This document shows positions 42,807 through 50,163 of a DNA stretch of 64,000 nucleotides, one piece after another (position 1 is the stretch's first letter; each line of letters opens with the position of its first letter). A program made the position numbers and the translations under genes. This DNA comes from JACJYC01 sp964558465 (GTDB lineage Bacteria > Bacteroidota > Bacteroidia > Chitinophagales > Saprospiraceae), in the NCBI GenBank assembly GCA_964558465.1, contig CAZLEF010000013.1:1-64000 (forward strand), written 5' to 3'. The notes under the pieces were generated by a model that saw only the letters and a program-made list of their open reading frames with translations, did no database searches and was not told the DNA's origin.

Positions 42807-43946
42807 TTATTCTGCAAGTACCTGTGCGATTTCTTCTCCCAGCCGGACAATATTCTTCCCGGAAGTATTACACAACAATACAATGACGATTTGTTTGTCG
42901 GGATAACACCGGATATAGGCCCTCGAACCGGGTTGTCCCCCTGATTTGGCAAAAAACGCACCAGCCGCGTCCTCGCCAATATCCCAGCCATAGGCATATT
43001 TTTCGGCTTCGTCGGGCAGCGAGATCATTTTTTCAAGTTGGGTTTTATTCAAGATCTTTCCATCGATCAGTTCCATGCCAAACCGGACAAGGTCGGCTGC
43101 CGAAGATTCCATACCGCCGCCTGCATATTTCCAGCTTAAACTCAAGGGCGTTATTTTCATGAATTCGCCATTTTCGTAGCGGTATATCTTGGACCTGAAT
43201 TCGGCGGCGCTGTCCTGTAATTCACATTTTAAAGAATTGAATCCGTTGGTCGAACCGAGCAATTCTTCTACCAGCGCCGGGAATGGCCTACGGGTGGCTG
43301 CTTCCATAGCGGCGGCGGCGAGGGTATACCCATGGGTGGAATAAAGGTAAGTTTCCCCGGCTAGCGGGTCGGCGGCAAAGAGGGCGGCGGCTTCAAGCGC
43401 TGTAGGAAAAACCTGGCTGGTGCCCGCCACAAGTGAGTCGCCTGGTAAATAATGCCTGACTTTTCCACGGTTGGCCAGCAATTGAGCCACGGTATGGGTA
43501 TGGTGTTTGGGCAACCGGGGCTCGTACGACCGGGTCGGTTTGTTTACCCTGAACAACCCTTCTTGTTCCAGTTTGAAGGCCATTACACTGGTCAGTGCTT
43601 TTGAAATACTGGCAAGGCGGTATACAGTGCGGGAATCGGTTTTTACCTGGTTTTCAATGTCAGCAAAACCCCAGTTCCTTAAAAACCTGATTTTTCCATC
43701 TGCGGCGATGGCTGCGCTCATGCCGGCGGTAGGCTCTTTCCGGAGGTAGTTTTCGATAAGTTTTCGAACAGACTTGCGGAACGCCCAGGTCTCCAGCAAA
43801 TTGATCTCATCGGGGCATTCCGGGTCCTGAACGATTGCCCGCCAGTCGATAGACGGGTCGGGGGTAACCTGTACAAAGATCAAAGACTGCAGGGGAGATA
43901 TTCCCAGCCCCAGGATGAGACCGAAGGTTACCAAATGCTTTTTCAT
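42807..43946 (-). CDS. secreted LACTB-like serine hydrolase (beta-lactamase family)
   Basis: 379-residue protein with a signal peptide (MKKHLVTFGLILGLGISPLQ). Class C beta-lactamase fold: nucleophile motif SISK in RLASISKALTS, second motif Y-S-T in YLYSTHGYTL instead of the usual Y-x-N, and KSGG in place of KTG. The YST-GYTL variant is the one seen in LACTB-type serine proteases, so peptide or ester hydrolysis is more likely than antibiotic resistance. Also LACTB-like is the RHYLPGD segment. Probably periplasmic. It is divergent from the pseudouridine synthase gene with 59 bp between. Confidence 0.88.
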   Translation of the reverse strand: MKKHLVTFGLILGLGISPLQSLIFVQVTPDPSIDWRAIVQDPECPDEINLLETWAFRKSVRKLIENYLRKEPTAGMSAAIAADGKIRFLRNWGFADIENQVKTDSRTVYRLASISKALTSVMAFKLEQEGLFRVNKPTRSYEPRLPKHHTHTVAQLLANRGKVRHYLPGDSLVAGTSQVFPTALEAAALFAADPLAGETYLYSTHGYTLAAAAMEAATRRPFPALVEELLGSTNGFNSLKCELQDSAAEFRSKIYRYENGEFMKITPLSLSWKYAGGGMESSAADLVRFGMELIDGKILNKTQLEKMISLPDEAEKYAYGWDIGEDAAGAFFAKSGGQPGSRAYIRCYPDKQIVIVLLCNTSGKNIVRLGEEIAQVLAE

Positions 43947-44005
43947 GGGTATTACTTGTTTTGAGAAAACCGCGTAAATTTAAACCAAAATTGCAAAATT
44001 GTTAC

Positions 44006-44653
44006 ATGGCCGCAAACCTCGAAATATTGTTGGAAAATGAAAACTACCTGGTGATCAATAAGCCCGCGGGAATAAATGTTGAGCGACTTCTCCATGCACC
44101 GGCCTCCGTGGAGGCGATGGTTGAAAACTATCTCCTCCGGAAGGGGGTTAAAAAACCATTTGCAGGCATTGTTCACCGGCTTGACCGGCCGGTGACCGGA
44201 GCGCTTTTGGTGGCCAGAAAAAAAAGCATTTTAAAGTCGCTGAATGAGCAATTCAGGTTAAAGAAAATCACAAAGGAATACCACGCCCGGGTCTGTCCAG
44301 GCCCTGAAGCGGATAAGGGCATTCTAAGGCATTGGTTGGTAAAAGATCAAAAAGGGAAAAGGTCCTGGGCGTATAATGAACCGGTTCCGGGAGCGCAGGA
44401 GGCAAGTTTGTCTTTTGAAAAAGTTGATTCGTCCGGAGGCGATATGTTATTGAAAGTGATACCGGCCGGCGGGAGATTTCACCAGATCCGGGTTCAATTG
44501 GCAAGGGCCGGCTGGCCCATCGTAGGGGATGCAAAATACGGATCGGAAAAACCGTTTTTGGCTGACGCCATTGCGCTCCATGCGTCCTTGCTGGCGTTTG
44601 AGGACCCGGATTCGGGCAATAAAATTGTGGTTTCAGCCCCATTCCATTTTTAA
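44006..44653 (+). CDS. RluA-family pseudouridine synthase, short form
   Basis: 215-residue RNA-modifying enzyme that isomerises uridine in rRNA or tRNA. It begins at the catalytic domain (YLVINKPAGINV), with the active-site aspartate in HRLDRPVTGALLVARK and the closing RFHQIRVQLARAGWPIVGDAKYG. It lacks the N-terminal S4 domain of RluC/RluD, as RluA and TruC do. The target base is unknown. The start is the ATG at 44006, eight residues before the first conserved strand; an in-frame TTG at 43961 would add a non-conserved basic tail. It converges on the membrane-protein gene with a 3-bp gap. Confidence 0.93.
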   Translation: MAANLEILLENENYLVINKPAGINVERLLHAPASVEAMVENYLLRKGVKKPFAGIVHRLDRPVTGALLVARKKSILKSLNEQFRLKKITKEYHARVCPGPEADKGILRHWLVKDQKGKRSWAYNEPVPGAQEASLSFEKVDSSGGDMLLKVIPAGGRFHQIRVQLARAGWPIVGDAKYGSEKPFLADAIALHASLLAFEDPDSGNKIVVSAPFHF

Positions 44654-44656
44654 AGG

Positions 44657-45898
44657 TTATAGGGAGGAAGGCGGCGGACTGGTTTGCGTGGTTTGTCCTG
44701 CCAGAAAGATCAGCAGACCTGCCGGCAGAAGAGCGGAAAAGCCGAAAAGTATTTCGTAATAAAAGGGTATAAAACCAAGTTTTGCCCAAAAAAATGTGCC
44801 CTGGAGGAACAGCAGACTTTCGGAAAGGAAAAAGCCGGCCATAAACAACCAGATGCCCAATCTTTGCAGGGAAGTGTTGAGTGAAAACCAACGGTTAAAT
44901 ATGGAAAATCCCAAAAGGAACATAGTGACCATACCCAGCAGGATAAGGTGAATGAACCCGATCACATAATTACGGATCGTATAGGCGATCGTAGCAATGT
45001 AGGGTATTACCACAGCAGCCTGGATGAGGATTTTCAAAATAAAAGCCAGCAGTGAAATAACCATCAAAAAAACGCCGCTGCCTTTGATCCGGGCCGTAAC
45101 TTCCGGCCAGCGTTCCTGCAGTATCCTGAAGAAGAAGAACAGTGCGATCAATTGAAATACAATACCAGTACTGTTGATCCAGAACAGCACGGGAACCGGA
45201 TTGGACCAGGTAACGGCAAGGGCAAAGGTCAGGAGGCAGGACAGCGCCAAAAAAACGTAGAACAGACCGGCTGTTTTCCGGTTAACGGCAATTCCCAGGT
45301 TTTCCAATGTTCTGAAAAACAAAGCCAGAATGGCAAAAATAAACCATCCGTTGAATTGAAAATGAAGGTAGAATTGCACAGCCCCATAGTAAAAAGCGCT
45401 CCCTTTCAGGCCCAGCACCCCGATTGGGCCCATAGCCCATAACCCGGCAGTCGAAAAAAGCATCCACCATACGGCTGTCCGGGCCAGTTTTGCAGAAAAG
45501 TTCCGGTGGTCAGGGTCTTGTTTCAACTCCTTCAAAAACCGGAAGGCAAAAATATAAGAGATGACGATCTGGAAAGTTGAAAAAAATATGGCCCAACCAC
45601 CATATCCCTGAATGGGAAATGCGATCAGCATTCCGGTCAAAGCGACCTGGTTGAGCCAGAATAAAGAGGTATAAAACCGGTTATGAGATTCCCGTTTGGG
45701 TAGAAAAAAAGCCAGCAACAGGGAGAACAATGCCACGAACACCCAGCCAAGCATGGCGGTATGAGAATGGGCGTGCATAACATTCCGGAAATCAAAACCG
45801 GGAATTTCCCGGATGAACGCAAAGCGCAGAGAAGCCCCGAGAACAGCAGCTATGACCAGGTTGATCAGCCCGATTTTCAGCCATTTTCCCCACTTCAT
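44657..45898 (-). CDS. polytopic membrane protein, distantly heme-copper oxidase-like, in nos island
   Basis: 413-residue inner membrane protein with about 12 hydrophobic helices. Histidines fall in a few places: H42-A-H44-S-H46 in VMHAHSHTAMLGW near the first helix pair, YLHFQFNGWF in the middle and FIHLILLG near the end. The pattern and helix count recall subunit I of heme-copper oxidases (CcoN/NorB), but the full set of copper-B ligands is not visible, so an electron-transfer or metal-handling role is more likely than oxygen or NO reduction. It sits 7 bp below the cytochrome c gene in the arm opposite nosZ. ATG 45898 is chosen; longer starts run into the cytochrome gene. Confidence 0.7.
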   Translation of the reverse strand: MKWGKWLKIGLINLVIAAVLGASLRFAFIREIPGFDFRNVMHAHSHTAMLGWVFVALFSLLLAFFLPKRESHNRFYTSLFWLNQVALTGMLIAFPIQGYGGWAIFFSTFQIVISYIFAFRFLKELKQDPDHRNFSAKLARTAVWWMLFSTAGLWAMGPIGVLGLKGSAFYYGAVQFYLHFQFNGWFIFAILALFFRTLENLGIAVNRKTAGLFYVFLALSCLLTFALAVTWSNPVPVLFWINSTGIVFQLIALFFFFRILQERWPEVTARIKGSGVFLMVISLLAFILKILIQAAVVIPYIATIAYTIRNYVIGFIHLILLGMVTMFLLGFSIFNRWFSLNTSLQRLGIWLFMAGFFLSESLLFLQGTFFWAKLGFIPFYYEILFGFSALLPAGLLIFLAGQTTQTSPPPSSL

Positions 45899-45905
45899 TG
45901 GATCC

Positions 45906-46379
45906 CTATTTGATTTCGCCGGCATCGTTGGCAAACATAAACTCCAGAACATCGCGGGCGTCGCCGATGGAAAGGTTTTGGTTGGGCATGCGGACAAGGC
46001 ATTCCTTCAGGAGTTCCCTCGCTGCGGGATCTTGCTCCAGCATGACCTCCACGTTGGTGGTCATATTCATGATCCATTCCGGTTTCCGTTTTTTGGTCAC
46101 TCCGAGCCAACCCGGGCCGACGACCCTTTGATCCGTTAATTTATGGCAGGCAGAGCATTTCATTTCATAAACTGATTTCCCGCGACCGACCATGGTTTGG
46201 TCAAGGGGGTTATTCAGCGTTACACTTTTAATCTCGCCGATCCCTTTGCCGTCATCTGTTTTTGCGCTTGCAGCAGGGGTGGAGGCGTCGGCGGTTCCAG
46301 ACGCCGGTGTTTGATCGGTGTTCCCGCCACAGGCCCATATGAGGCCCGCCAGCGTGATGACTAAAATTCCACTTTTCAT
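45906..46379 (-). CDS. lipoprotein class I cytochrome c
   Basis: 157-residue mono-heme cytochrome. A lipoprotein signal ends at C17 (LIWAC), followed by a Thr/Ser/Ala-rich linker (20-45) and a compact c-type domain: heme-binding C75-SA-C78-H79, VGPGWLGV, and the probable axial methionine M131 in VRMPNQNLS. It is tethered to the envelope membrane facing the periplasm. Its place between the Rrf2-type regulator and the oxidase-like membrane protein, beside nosZ, makes it a likely electron donor to nitrous oxide reductase. Small lipoprotein cytochromes are common in clade II nos clusters. Confidence 0.92.
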   Translation of the reverse strand: MKSGILVITLAGLIWACGGNTDQTPASGTADASTPAASAKTDDGKGIGEIKSVTLNNPLDQTMVGRGKSVYEMKCSACHKLTDQRVVGPGWLGVTKKRKPEWIMNMTTNVEVMLEQDPAARELLKECLVRMPNQNLSIGDARDVLEFMFANDAGEIK

Positions 46380-46397
46380 AATTTTTTGTTTAACGGT

Positions 46398-46820
46398 TTA
46401 AAAATTTAATTGCTCTCTTTTGATCCCTTTTGCCAGTTCCTGGATGGTTTGGTGCTCCAATTGGTACTGTAACCCCTGCCGGTAAGCAATCGCCTGGACA
46501 TGCAGCGGGCACGGCCGGACATTTGAACACGACGGCAGCCCCAAAACGCAGGAATGCATTAGTTCGGGCCCATCGATGCAGTTAATGATGTCATCGATAT
46601 TGGATCTCAGGTTTTTTTCGCTCAGGAAAAAACCGCCTCCCGGGCCTTTGGCTGAAGAGATCAGACCGGCCTTGGCGAGCTGTTGCAGGATTTTCGCCAG
46701 GAACGGCGCCGGTACTTTCAACGCTTCAGCAATTTCCTTCACCCCTTTTTTGGAGTGGCTTTCAAACGATGCGAGGTACAGCACTGCGCGTATTCCGTAT
46801 TTGCAAGATTTTGAAAACAT
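46398..46820 (-). CDS. Rrf2 family regulator, NsrR/IscR-like with three cysteines
   Basis: 140-residue winged-helix repressor. The N-terminal HTH is MFSKSCKYGIRAVLYLA with GVKEIAEALKVPAPFLAKILQQL and the wing KGPGGGFFL. Three cysteines C91, C98 and C104 match the iron-sulfur ligands of IscR (92/98/104) and NsrR, so an Fe-S cluster sensing NO or redox state is expected. First gene of the arm with the cytochrome and membrane protein, divergent from nosZ. ATG 46820 is used because the alternative TTG 46838 lies inside the -7 box TACATTTG. A palindrome ATAAAA-5-TTTTAT (46853-46869) next to that box could be its own operator. Confidence 0.9.
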   Translation of the reverse strand: MFSKSCKYGIRAVLYLASFESHSKKGVKEIAEALKVPAPFLAKILQQLAKAGLISSAKGPGGGFFLSEKNLRSNIDDIINCIDGPELMHSCVLGLPSCSNVRPCPLHVQAIAYRQGLQYQLEHQTIQELAKGIKREQLNF

Positions 46821-46835
46821 ACGGGTGATTTTCTG

Positions 46836-46843
46836 CAAATGTA
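46836..46843 (-). promoter_or_regulatory. -7 box TACATTTG of the Rrf2/cytochrome arm
   Basis: Exact TAnnTTTG on the minus strand, 15 nt before ATG 46820. An AT-rich palindrome (46853-46869) sits directly upstream where a repressor would block RNA polymerase. Confidence 0.55.
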
Positions 46844-46948
46844 TAAAAAAAGATAAAAAAGTATTTTATTTTTTGGATCCCAAATCCCTTTTTCAGAATG
46901 CCGGTAAGAAATCGAAGGCAAAATATTGACAATCTGAGAGCTGTTAAG

Positions 46949-46962
46949 TTGATGAAAATCAC
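46949..46962 (+). promoter_or_regulatory. FNR/CRP-like box upstream of nosZ
   Basis: TTGAT-GAAA-ATCAC matches the FNR/DNR consensus TTGAT-N4-ATCAA in 9 of 10 positions. Its centre lies about 65 bp before the predicted nosZ start point, the usual distance for a class I activator. Confidence 0.55.
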
Positions 46963-46982
46963 CGGAGGGGCTGATTTTTGTC

Positions 46983-47014
46983 TTTGATCCGCTTTTTTTC
47001 TCCAGGTACTTTTG
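46983..47014 (+). promoter_or_regulatory. nosZ promoter
   Basis: TTTG 46983-46986, a 20-nt spacer and TACTTTTG 47007-47014, a full match to the Bacteroidota promoter. Transcription would start near 47020, giving a leader of about 50 nt. Confidence 0.7.
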
Positions 47015-47069
47015 CAAAAAGGATGAGGATGTCCTTTATTATATCAATTTCTAACAAAATCATTTCACC

Positions 47070-49058
47070 ATGAGAATCCATTCAGGTTTCCGCCTGCTGT
47101 TTTATCCGGCAGTGCTCACACTGAGCATCGTGTTGTTCTTCCCCTCGTGTGGCGACAAGGGCGGCAATGCCGGTACCGGAGCATTATCAGGGGATGCTGC
47201 ATCGCAGGTTTATGTAGCGCCCGGCAAATTCGACGAGTTCTACGGCTTTATGTCAGGAGGGTTCAGCGGTCAGGTCAGCGTCTATGGATTGCCGTCCGGG
47301 AGACTGCTCAAGGTCATCCCTGTTTTTGCAGTCGATGGAGAAAAGGGATACGGTTTTAATGAAGAAACCAAACCTTTGCTGAATACTTCACACGGTTTTG
47401 TACCCTGGGACGACGCCCACCACCCAGAACTTTCCCAAACCGACGGCACTACGGATGGCCGATGGATCTTCATTAACGGGAATAACACCCCGCGGGTAGC
47501 CAGGATAGACCTTACGACGTTTGAAACAGCCGAGATCATCGAGATCCCCAACAGCGGGGGCAACCACAGCTCGCCGTTCACCACGGAGAATACCGAATAT
47601 GTAGTAGCTGGAACACGCTTCAGCGTGCCTTACCCGCAAAAGGATGTTGCGATCAACACCTATGCTGAAAACTTTAGGGGAATGCTTACCTTTATCAAGG
47701 TTGGCCAGGACGGAACCATGGATATTGCCTTCCAGGTATTGCTACCTGCTTTTGACTATGACCTTGCACACTCGGGAAAAGGCAAATCTCATGGGTGGAC
47801 CTTCTTTACTTCCTACAATACGGAGCAAAAAAATACGCTGCTTGAAGTGCAGGCTTCCCAAAATGACAAGGACTTTATCGCTGCCGTAAACTGGAAAAAG
47901 GCGGAGGAGTACATCCAGCAAGGAAAATTCCAGGAAGTTCCGGCCAGATATGCCCATAATGTATACAGCGATAAAACCCACTCGGCTACCTCTACGATGA
48001 AAGACAAGGTCAAGGTTTTGCTTCCTTCCGAATGCCCCGGGTTGGTTTATTTCCTTCCAACGCCGAAATCACCGCACGGGGTTGACGTTGACCCGACAGG
48101 CGAGTACATTGTCGGAGCGGGTAAACTCTCCGCCGATATCACGGTTCATTCCTTTACCAAAATGCTGCAAGCGATTGATAACAAAGCCTTTGAAACCGAA
48201 ATTGCCGGCATACCCGTGCTCAAATTTGAAGAAGTGGTCGGAGGTGTTGTTAAAGAACCCGGACTTGGGCCATTGCATACCGAATTTGACGCCAACGGCA
48301 ATGCCTATACCACCTTCTTTATTTCCTCTGAAATTGTGAAATGGAAAGTAGGTACATGGGAAGTGCTGGACCGGGCGCCCTGCTACTATTCTGTCGGTCA
48401 CCTGATGATCCCCGGCGGCGATTCGAAGAACCCGGAAGGCAAGTACATGGTAGCCTTGAACAAGATCACGAAAGACCGTTATCTGCCCACCGGACCGGAG
48501 CTGAACCACGCCGCTCAATTATACGATATATCCGGAGACAAGATCAAGCTTTTGCTCGATTTTCCAACCGTGGGCGAACCGCACTATGCGCAGGGGATTT
48601 CCGCAGACCGGATTGTCAGCAAATCGAAAAAATTCTATCCGATCGAAGAAAACGAACACCCATACCGGGCTTTGGGTGAAAAAGAGGCGAAAGTTGTCCG
48701 GGAAGGGAATACGGTCCATGTTTATATGACCACCATCCGAAGCCACTTTGCCCCCGACAATATCGAAGGAGTCAAGGTAGGAGACAAGGTCTATTTCCAC
48801 GTCACCAACCTTGAACAAGACTGGGATGTGCCGCACGGCTTTGCAATAATGGGCGCCAACAATGCCGAGTTGCTGGTGATGCCGGGTCAGACGGAAACGC
48901 TTTACTGGGAACCGAAATCGGAAGGTGTATTTCCTTTCTACTGTACGGACTTCTGCTCCGCCCTCCACCAGGAAATGCAAGGATACGTCCGGGTTTCATC
49001 CCGGGACGCAAACGTTGCGCTGAAGTGGAGCCTGGGGGATGAGGAAGCAACACAATAA
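47070..49058 (+). CDS. nosZ: nitrous oxide reductase, clade II (Sec-type)
   Basis: 662-residue periplasmic multicopper enzyme that reduces N2O to N2. It has a Sec lipoprotein signal (C27 in FFPSC) rather than a twin-arginine signal, a hallmark of clade II. The seven-bladed propeller carrying CuZ spans about 50-540: histidine pair H117-H118 in DDAHHPELSQTDG, then NSGGNHSSPF, KSHGWTFF, SPHGVDVDPTG, GPLHTEFD, ELNHAAQLYD and GEPHYAQ. The C-terminal cupredoxin domain has the complete CuA site C625-TDF-C629-SAL-H633-QE-M636. Promoter and FNR-like box lie upstream. No nitrite or NO reductase is in the window, so N2O could be taken from outside. Confidence 0.97.
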   Translation: MRIHSGFRLLFYPAVLTLSIVLFFPSCGDKGGNAGTGALSGDAASQVYVAPGKFDEFYGFMSGGFSGQVSVYGLPSGRLLKVIPVFAVDGEKGYGFNEETKPLLNTSHGFVPWDDAHHPELSQTDGTTDGRWIFINGNNTPRVARIDLTTFETAEIIEIPNSGGNHSSPFTTENTEYVVAGTRFSVPYPQKDVAINTYAENFRGMLTFIKVGQDGTMDIAFQVLLPAFDYDLAHSGKGKSHGWTFFTSYNTEQKNTLLEVQASQNDKDFIAAVNWKKAEEYIQQGKFQEVPARYAHNVYSDKTHSATSTMKDKVKVLLPSECPGLVYFLPTPKSPHGVDVDPTGEYIVGAGKLSADITVHSFTKMLQAIDNKAFETEIAGIPVLKFEEVVGGVVKEPGLGPLHTEFDANGNAYTTFFISSEIVKWKVGTWEVLDRAPCYYSVGHLMIPGGDSKNPEGKYMVALNKITKDRYLPTGPELNHAAQLYDISGDKIKLLLDFPTVGEPHYAQGISADRIVSKSKKFYPIEENEHPYRALGEKEAKVVREGNTVHVYMTTIRSHFAPDNIEGVKVGDKVYFHVTNLEQDWDVPHGFAIMGANNAELLVMPGQTETLYWEPKSEGVFPFYCTDFCSALHQEMQGYVRVSSRDANVALKWSLGDEEATQ

Positions 49059-49072
49059 CAGATGTTCTCAAT

Positions 49073-49108
49073 TAATTTTGTTCATGCGGAGCCGGTAAAC
49101 GGCTCCGC
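49073..49108 (+). promoter_or_regulatory. internal promoter box and hairpin between nosZ and the accessory genes
   Basis: TAATTTTG (49073-49080) is an exact -7 box. Directly after it GCGGAGCCG 49086-49094 pairs with CGGCTCCGC 49100-49108 (5-nt loop) without a T-run. The hairpin may stabilise the nosZ mRNA 3' end or lessen read-through, while the box could give independent expression of the downstream genes. Confidence 0.5.
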
Positions 49109-49135
49109 TTCCTTCCAAGGACAATCCGATTCAAA

Positions 49136-49714
49136 ATGAAACATTTGCCAAGATTGCTGATGCTGACGGGCGTTATTGCCCTGATGATGTTGTTCGTTTT
49201 CCCGATGTGGCGGATCACCCTGATCGCGCCCCAATATCCGGACGGTGTAGACCTTTATATCTGGATCAACAAAATGGGGGGAGAAACGCCCGGCGTGCTT
49301 CAGAATATAAACATCCTGAATCATTACGTCGGAATGAAATTTATCGAACCCGATTCCATACCCGAGTTGAAATATTTCCCGATGGTGATCCTGGTGATGG
49401 GTGCAATCGCATTATTGGCCATCGTCATTGACAAACCCTGGCTTTACCTGACCTGGGGATTGATGATGGTTGTGCTGGCGACAGCGGGTATTTATGATTT
49501 CTACCTTTGGGAATACGACTATGGCCACAATCTGAGCCCTACTGCTCCCATCAAGATACCAGGGGCTTCTTTCCAGCCGCCGCTCCTGGGCACCAAACAG
49601 ATCCTGAATTTTACTGCGCAATCGTACCCCCATATAGCCGGTTACCTGGCAGGTTTATCTATAGTTCTGTCATTTGTAGCATGGCGGATCAAATTAAAAA
49701 ATAAAAGGAAATGA
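49136..49714 (+). CDS. conserved membrane protein of the nos operon
   Basis: 192-residue inner membrane protein with four hydrophobic helices: LLMLTGVIALMMLFVFPM (1-25), a pair at about 82-118 and one near the C-terminus (IAGYLAGLSIVLSFVAW). The periplasmic loop 25-80 contains QYPDGVDLYIWINKMGG and NILNHYVGMKFI. Proteins of this type recur between nosZ and nosL in Bacteroidota clusters; function is not established. The conserved NHYVGM and Tyr/His-rich loops could bind copper or quinone, which is only inference. Its stop overlaps the nosL start by 4 bp. Confidence 0.8.
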   Translation: MKHLPRLLMLTGVIALMMLFVFPMWRITLIAPQYPDGVDLYIWINKMGGETPGVLQNINILNHYVGMKFIEPDSIPELKYFPMVILVMGAIALLAIVIDKPWLYLTWGLMMVVLATAGIYDFYLWEYDYGHNLSPTAPIKIPGASFQPPLLGTKQILNFTAQSYPHIAGYLAGLSIVLSFVAWRIKLKNKRK

Positions 49715-50163
49715 TGAAGTTTCTCGTACCGGCCCTGCTGACTCTTGTGCTGCTGTCATGCAAACCGTCCCCCAAACCCATTGATTATGGTGTTGCAGCA
49801 TGTGAATTTTGCAAAATGAGCATTGTGGACCCGCGCCACGCCGCCGAAACCGTAACCGCCAAAGGCAAGGTATATGTTTTTGACGCCATAGAATGCATGG
49901 TCAATTATCTTGCGGAAAACCCCGGTAAACCTTTTGAATTGTTTCTGATCAACGACTACGCCGATCCGGGTGTCCTGATCGACGCCACTGTGGCAACGTA
50001 TCTTGTCAGTGAGGCAATCCCAAGCCCGATGGGCGCCAATCTGTCCGGTTTCTTAAATGCTGCCGAAGCCGGAAAAGTCAGGGACTTAAAAGGGGGAACA
50101 CTTTACAGTTGGAAAGAGATCCGACAGGAAATAACCGGAAAACAAAGCCGCGATGAAAAGTAA
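49711..50163 (+). CDS. nosL: NosL copper chaperone lipoprotein
   Basis: 150-residue lipoprotein anchored at C17 (TLVLLSC). Copper(I)-binding motif C31-EF-C34-K-M36, then the NosL signature HAAETVTAKGKVYVFDAIECMV and a second half with MGANLSGF. NosL delivers copper to apo-NosZ with NosDFY. It overlaps both neighbours, 4 bp with the membrane protein and 11 bp with nosD, so translation is coupled. Confidence 0.95.
   Translation: MMKFLVPALLTLVLLSCKPSPKPIDYGVAACEFCKMSIVDPRHAAETVTAKGKVYVFDAIECMVNYLAENPGKPFELFLINDYADPGVLIDATVATYLVSEAIPSPMGANLSGFLNAAEAGKVRDLKGGTLYSWKEIRQEITGKQSRDEK

Noticed and set aside
42807..43946. Antibiotic-resistance beta-lactamase
   Set aside because: The Y-S-T and KSGG motifs and the overall sequence fit LACTB-like peptidases; resistance cannot be claimed. 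The same caution applies to 53540-55072.
44657..45898. Terminal oxidase or NO reductase subunit I
   Set aside because: Helix number is similar but the full heme and copper-B histidine set is not visible, so only a distant resemblance is reported.
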